8,112 nt of DNA from CAYPKG01 sp964411275 (GTDB lineage: Bacteria; Bacillota; Clostridia; Christensenellales; CAG-138), in the NCBI GenBank assembly GCA_964411275.1, contig CAYPKG010000064.1, forward strand, positions 1 through 8,112, read 5' to 3'. Below are positions 6,182 through 8,112 of the stretch, one piece after another (position 1 is the stretch's first letter; the number at the start of each line of letters is the position of its first letter). The position numbers were made by a program, and so were the translations under genes. The notes below the pieces were generated by a model. It did no database searches and was not told the origin of the DNA. It was given only the letters and a program-made list of their open reading frames with translations.

Positions 6182-6370
6182 TTAGCTTTTTTTCCCTCGG
6201 CAACACTCCTTGGGTAGTGCCAAGTAGGAAACAGCTATCTCAAAAGGCTGTTTGCCCTGGGCTTCCAGGCATTCCTTATTATGGGGCGCGTAGGTATCTA
6301 TTCGGTGCTGGTGTAAAGCATCCTCGGCGCAGATAGCTTTCGCGGTGTCATATGGGAGATGGCAGGACAC
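6182..6370 (-). CDS. Doubtful small ORF, 62 residues
   Basis: Open frame from a GTG at 6370 to a stop at 6182; the frame is open seven further codons upstream without a better start. It is hydrophilic (PYDTAKAICAEDALHQHR, then CLEAQGKQPFEIAVSYLAL) with a lysine-rich end, and has no signal peptide or membrane segment. No ribosome site is clear. It lies about 140 bases downstream of the yolD-like gene on the same strand. I do not recognise it. It could be a genuine small gene, the remnant of a larger one, or chance. Without it, 6071-6509 would be 439 bases with no gene. Confidence 0.35.
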   Translation of the reverse strand: MSCHLPYDTAKAICAEDALHQHRIDTYAPHNKECLEAQGKQPFEIAVSYLALPKECCRGKKS

Positions 6371-6509
6371 ACCGTACTGCCCTGTTTGACGCTACTAAGT
6401 TTTTTTTATTTCCATACCCAAGTATATTTAAAACGAATGCTCAGTTGTTTACCCTACAGCCATATTATACGGAATAATTCTGTTTACCTGATCGAATGGT
6501 AAGCGACAA
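6371..6509. other. AT-rich spacer, possible promoter
   Basis: No gene is seen here. On the - strand a perfect TATAAT occurs at 6469-6464, but no good -35 stands 16-18 bases upstream. A run of eight T lies on the + strand at about 6401-6408 (A-run on the - strand). TTACC/GGTAA can pair just after the yolD-like stop on the - strand but has no T-run, so no terminator is called. Confidence 0.3.
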
Positions 6510-6932
6510 TTAGGCCATGTCACGAAGTAGCACGCTTTCAATTTCCGCAACATCATCAAGCGGAATTTTCATCCCATCTGTAAAGATCATCATGCGCTCG
6601 TATTCATCAACCTTTTTCAGGTTGCCGGTCATGGTCATATATGCACCCCCTGCTTTTTTCTTATCAGGCACAAAGAAGGTGACGGAAAGCAAGGGATGTT
6701 CTGCAATCCGTTCCAAAAGGTATGCTTGTTTTCTGCTCAGTACAGCCTGTATATCTTCATCAAGCGTGCGCTTTCTCTCCGTCAGGCGCCCGGCTTCTTT
6801 GATTTCTGCATCATATCCAACGAGGGCTGCGAAGGGTGAAAACTGGGCTGCACGATCAATCATCGACATCCGTGGACGGGTGGATGAAACATGGTGCGGC
6901 AGATGGATGATTTCATCATATGGTCCAGTCAT
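6510..6932 (-). CDS. YolD-like protein
   Basis: A 140-residue YolD-like (PF08863-type) protein. Typical segments are IIHLPHHVSSTRPRMSMIDRAAQF (about 8-31), SPFAALVGYDAEIKEAGRLT, then a helical middle, and a C-terminal beta domain with VTFFVPDKKKAGGAY and DEYERMMIFTDGMKIPLDDVAEIE. The length fits the group found next to Y-family polymerases on Firmicute mobile elements. YolD proteins are proposed to be functional partners of such polymerases, in the way UmuD accompanies UmuC, though they are not homologous to UmuD. The ATG overlaps the polymerase stop by 4 bases (ATGA), so the two are translationally coupled and made together. No LexA/DinR box is visible because the operon's promoter lies beyond the window. 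Confidence 0.9.
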   Translation of the reverse strand: MTGPYDEIIHLPHHVSSTRPRMSMIDRAAQFSPFAALVGYDAEIKEAGRLTERKRTLDEDIQAVLSRKQAYLLERIAEHPLLSVTFFVPDKKKAGGAYMTMTGNLKKVDEYERMMIFTDGMKIPLDDVAEIESVLLRDMA

Positions 6933-8059
6933 GCTTTGTGTCCCCCGATCTGCGCATTGCGGTCTTTTGCTGTTGCCCCGTCTTCATAATTCTTGCCCTT
7001 AAGTATGGCATTCTTACCAAACTTGTTTTTAATAGTCAGCATTGCTTTCTGCATTCTCTTTTCGCGCTCGAGCTCGGCTGCTTCTTTTTCGTGCTGCTTT
7101 TGGATGGCAGTATAATCGGTGAAAAGATCGAGCTGTTCCATGTCGAAGGGTTTCGGCACAGCGGCCTCATTTATCACATGATTTGCGGTGACATTGATGC
7201 GCCGGATGAGTAGATTCTTGTCAACGATCCGGTCAAATAACCCGGATGTAATCTGTAAAATCTCTCTGGTGGAGGATGAGTGTTTGTCGAGATTTGCCGT
7301 TCCGTGTGCGTGTTTAGGGATAGAGCGTCCGTAGTGATCGGTGGTGACAGGGCCTTGATACGTTGCCCGTCTTTTCGGGTCGCTCAGATTCTCAATATCA
7401 TAGCCAATGGTCAGCACAACCTGGTCGGTCACCAGTCCCTTGTCCACTAAATCCAGCACAAGAAGGTCTGTCATCTCCCAAACAACAAGTTTTGCCTTTT
7501 CAAAGTCATAAGGGCATTGCAATACCTGCCCTGAGCTTATACTGTTTGTGCTTGGCTTGTATGCCTTGATATCGGCAATGCTGCAAGGCTCCCAGCCCCA
7601 TGCGTGGTCAATTAATAACTCCGCATTGATACCGAAGAGCTTATAAAGTAAGTCCTCATTTGTCACAGAGCATCGCGCAACATCGCCCATCGTGAACATC
7701 CCATGTGCTTCAAGTTTCCTTGCATAGCCCTTACCGACGCGCCAGATATCGGTCAGAGGTTGATGCGTCCACATGAATCGACGGTAACTCATTTCATCCA
7801 GTTCTGCGATCCGAACCCCATTTTTGTCGGCCTGGATATGCTTTGCCCGAACATCCATCGCCACTTTGCAAAGGAAGAGGTTCGTTCCAATACCGGCGGT
7901 TGCCGTTATGCCGGTTGTGTTCAGCACATCCAATATGATCTTCATGGCTAGATCATGTGGCGAGAGTTTGTAGGTATTCAAGTAGTCGGTGACATCCACA
8001 AACACTTCGTCGATAGAATACACATGGATATCCTCCGGTGCTACATACTTCATGTAGAC
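6929..8059 (-). CDS. Y-family DNA polymerase (DinB/UmuC-like), N-truncated
   Basis: Translesion DNA polymerase of the accessory type carried by Firmicute plasmids and conjugative elements. Numbered from the first in-window ATG (8053): the catalytic SIDE motif is at 13-16 (D15, E16), followed by TATAGIGTNLFLCKVAMD (50-67, the palm/fingers block). Helix-hairpin-helix residues in the thumb include TDIWRVGKGYARKLEAHG (101-118), then the little-finger domain. A clamp-binding motif QLDLF is at 307-311 and a conserved C-terminus ends at QIGGHKA. The native frame appears to begin at 8059 (VYMKYVAPED). Upstream the 53-bp repeat replaces the expected roughly 100 N-terminal residues, including the first catalytic aspartate in the DxxxFYAxVE block. 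The ATG at 8053 is thus an internal Met. The enzyme would be inactive if the truncation is real. It overlaps and is coupled to the yolD-like gene. Confidence 0.92.
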   Translation of the reverse strand, partial: VYMKYVAPEDIHVYSIDEVFVDVTDYLNTYKLSPHDLAMKIILDVLNTTGITATAGIGTNLFLCKVAMDVRAKHIQADKNGVRIAELDEMSYRRFMWTHQPLTDIWRVGKGYARKLEAHGMFTMGDVARCSVTNEDLLYKLFGINAELLIDHAWGWEPCSIADIKAYKPSTNSISSGQVLQCPYDFEKAKLVVWEMTDLLVLDLVDKGLVTDQVVLTIGYDIENLSDPKRRATYQGPVTTDHYGRSIPKHAHGTANLDKHSSSTREILQITSGLFDRIVDKNLLIRRINVTANHVINEAAVPKPFDMEQLDLFTDYTAIQKQHEKEAAELEREKRMQKAMLTIKNKFGKNAILKGKNYEDGATAKDRNAQIGGHKA

Positions 8060-8112
8060 TGGATCGTCAACAGTAAATCGGACAAAAATTATAAGGTACG
8101 GGATCTTTTGTA
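8060..8112 (-). repeat. Right copy of 53-bp inverted terminal repeat
   Basis: Exact reverse complement of 3-55. It abuts the polymerase at the point where the family sequence begins, so here too it seems to replace the 5' end of a gene. Read inward it could encode IPYLIIFVRFTVDDP in the polymerase frame, which does not resemble the usual preceding polymerase sequence. It is either the shared edge of a repeat that broke the assembly, or the end of an insertion sequence present in opposite orientations on both flanks. Confidence 0.9.

Noticed and set aside
6177..6196. AAGC-TTTA-GCTT followed by T-run on the + strand
   Set aside because: A four-pair stem is too short, and no + strand gene precedes it that would need a terminator.
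1..8112. CRISPR array, tRNA or rRNA genes
   Set aside because: No regularly spaced repeat series of CRISPR type and no tRNA-like cloverleaf or rRNA-like segment was noticed on either strand. The 31-bp phased boxes at 1281-1380 alternate in orientation and are too few and too short for a CRISPR.

Overview
The window looks like a draft metagenome scaffold from a gut-type Firmicute (Clostridia; Lachnospiraceae or Oscillospiraceae are likely). Four gene families point there: the relaxase remnant, the SLOG protein, the YolD/Y-family polymerase pair and the small excisionase-like HTH protein are all types I associate with conjugative elements and defence islands of gut Clostridia. It is an assembly product, with a run of 10 Ns at 5767-5776 and a shared 53-bp sequence at both ends. 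No core metabolic gene is present.

Left part, + strand (1-2260). An IS110-family transposase lacks its N-terminus because the terminal repeat cuts into it. A spacer of about 260 bp follows. It holds a weak terminator-like hairpin and two large hairpins whose arms form four TCAAGG/CCTTGA boxes, alternating in orientation and spaced 31-32 bp apart. Then come a complete SLOG-family protein (GTG start at 1473) and the first part of a MOBP-type relaxase. The relaxase has lost its histidine motif, and the expected ATG reads ATC.

Centre, - strand (2246-6070). The relaxase remnant runs tail-to-tail into a secreted solute-binding (SBP_bac_3-like) protein that is itself cut at the end of its binding domain, so about 2252-2262 is a rearrangement or misassembly joint. 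Upstream of it is the main intact function: a single-chain MmeI-type (Type IIL) restriction-modification enzyme with nuclease, adenine methyltransferase and target recognition in one polypeptide. Its first codon lies in the N gap. Upstream again are a partial small ORF of unknown function and a 64-residue HTH protein. That HTH gene has a good sigma-A-type promoter and probably leads the restriction-modification operon.

Right part, - strand (6182-8112). A Y-family (DinB/UmuC-like) DNA polymerase lacks its N-terminus at the window edge. It is followed by a YolD-like partner overlapping it by 4 bp (ATGA). A short ORF of uncertain reality lies downstream.

Overall this is a mosaic of mobile-element cargo (restriction-modification, translesion polymerase, SLOG) with remnants of transposition and conjugation genes. 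I did not find a clearly new system. The points most worth checking are the identical inward-facing sequence that truncates a gene at each end, the helically phased TCAAGG box array, and a specificity prediction for the MmeI-like enzyme.
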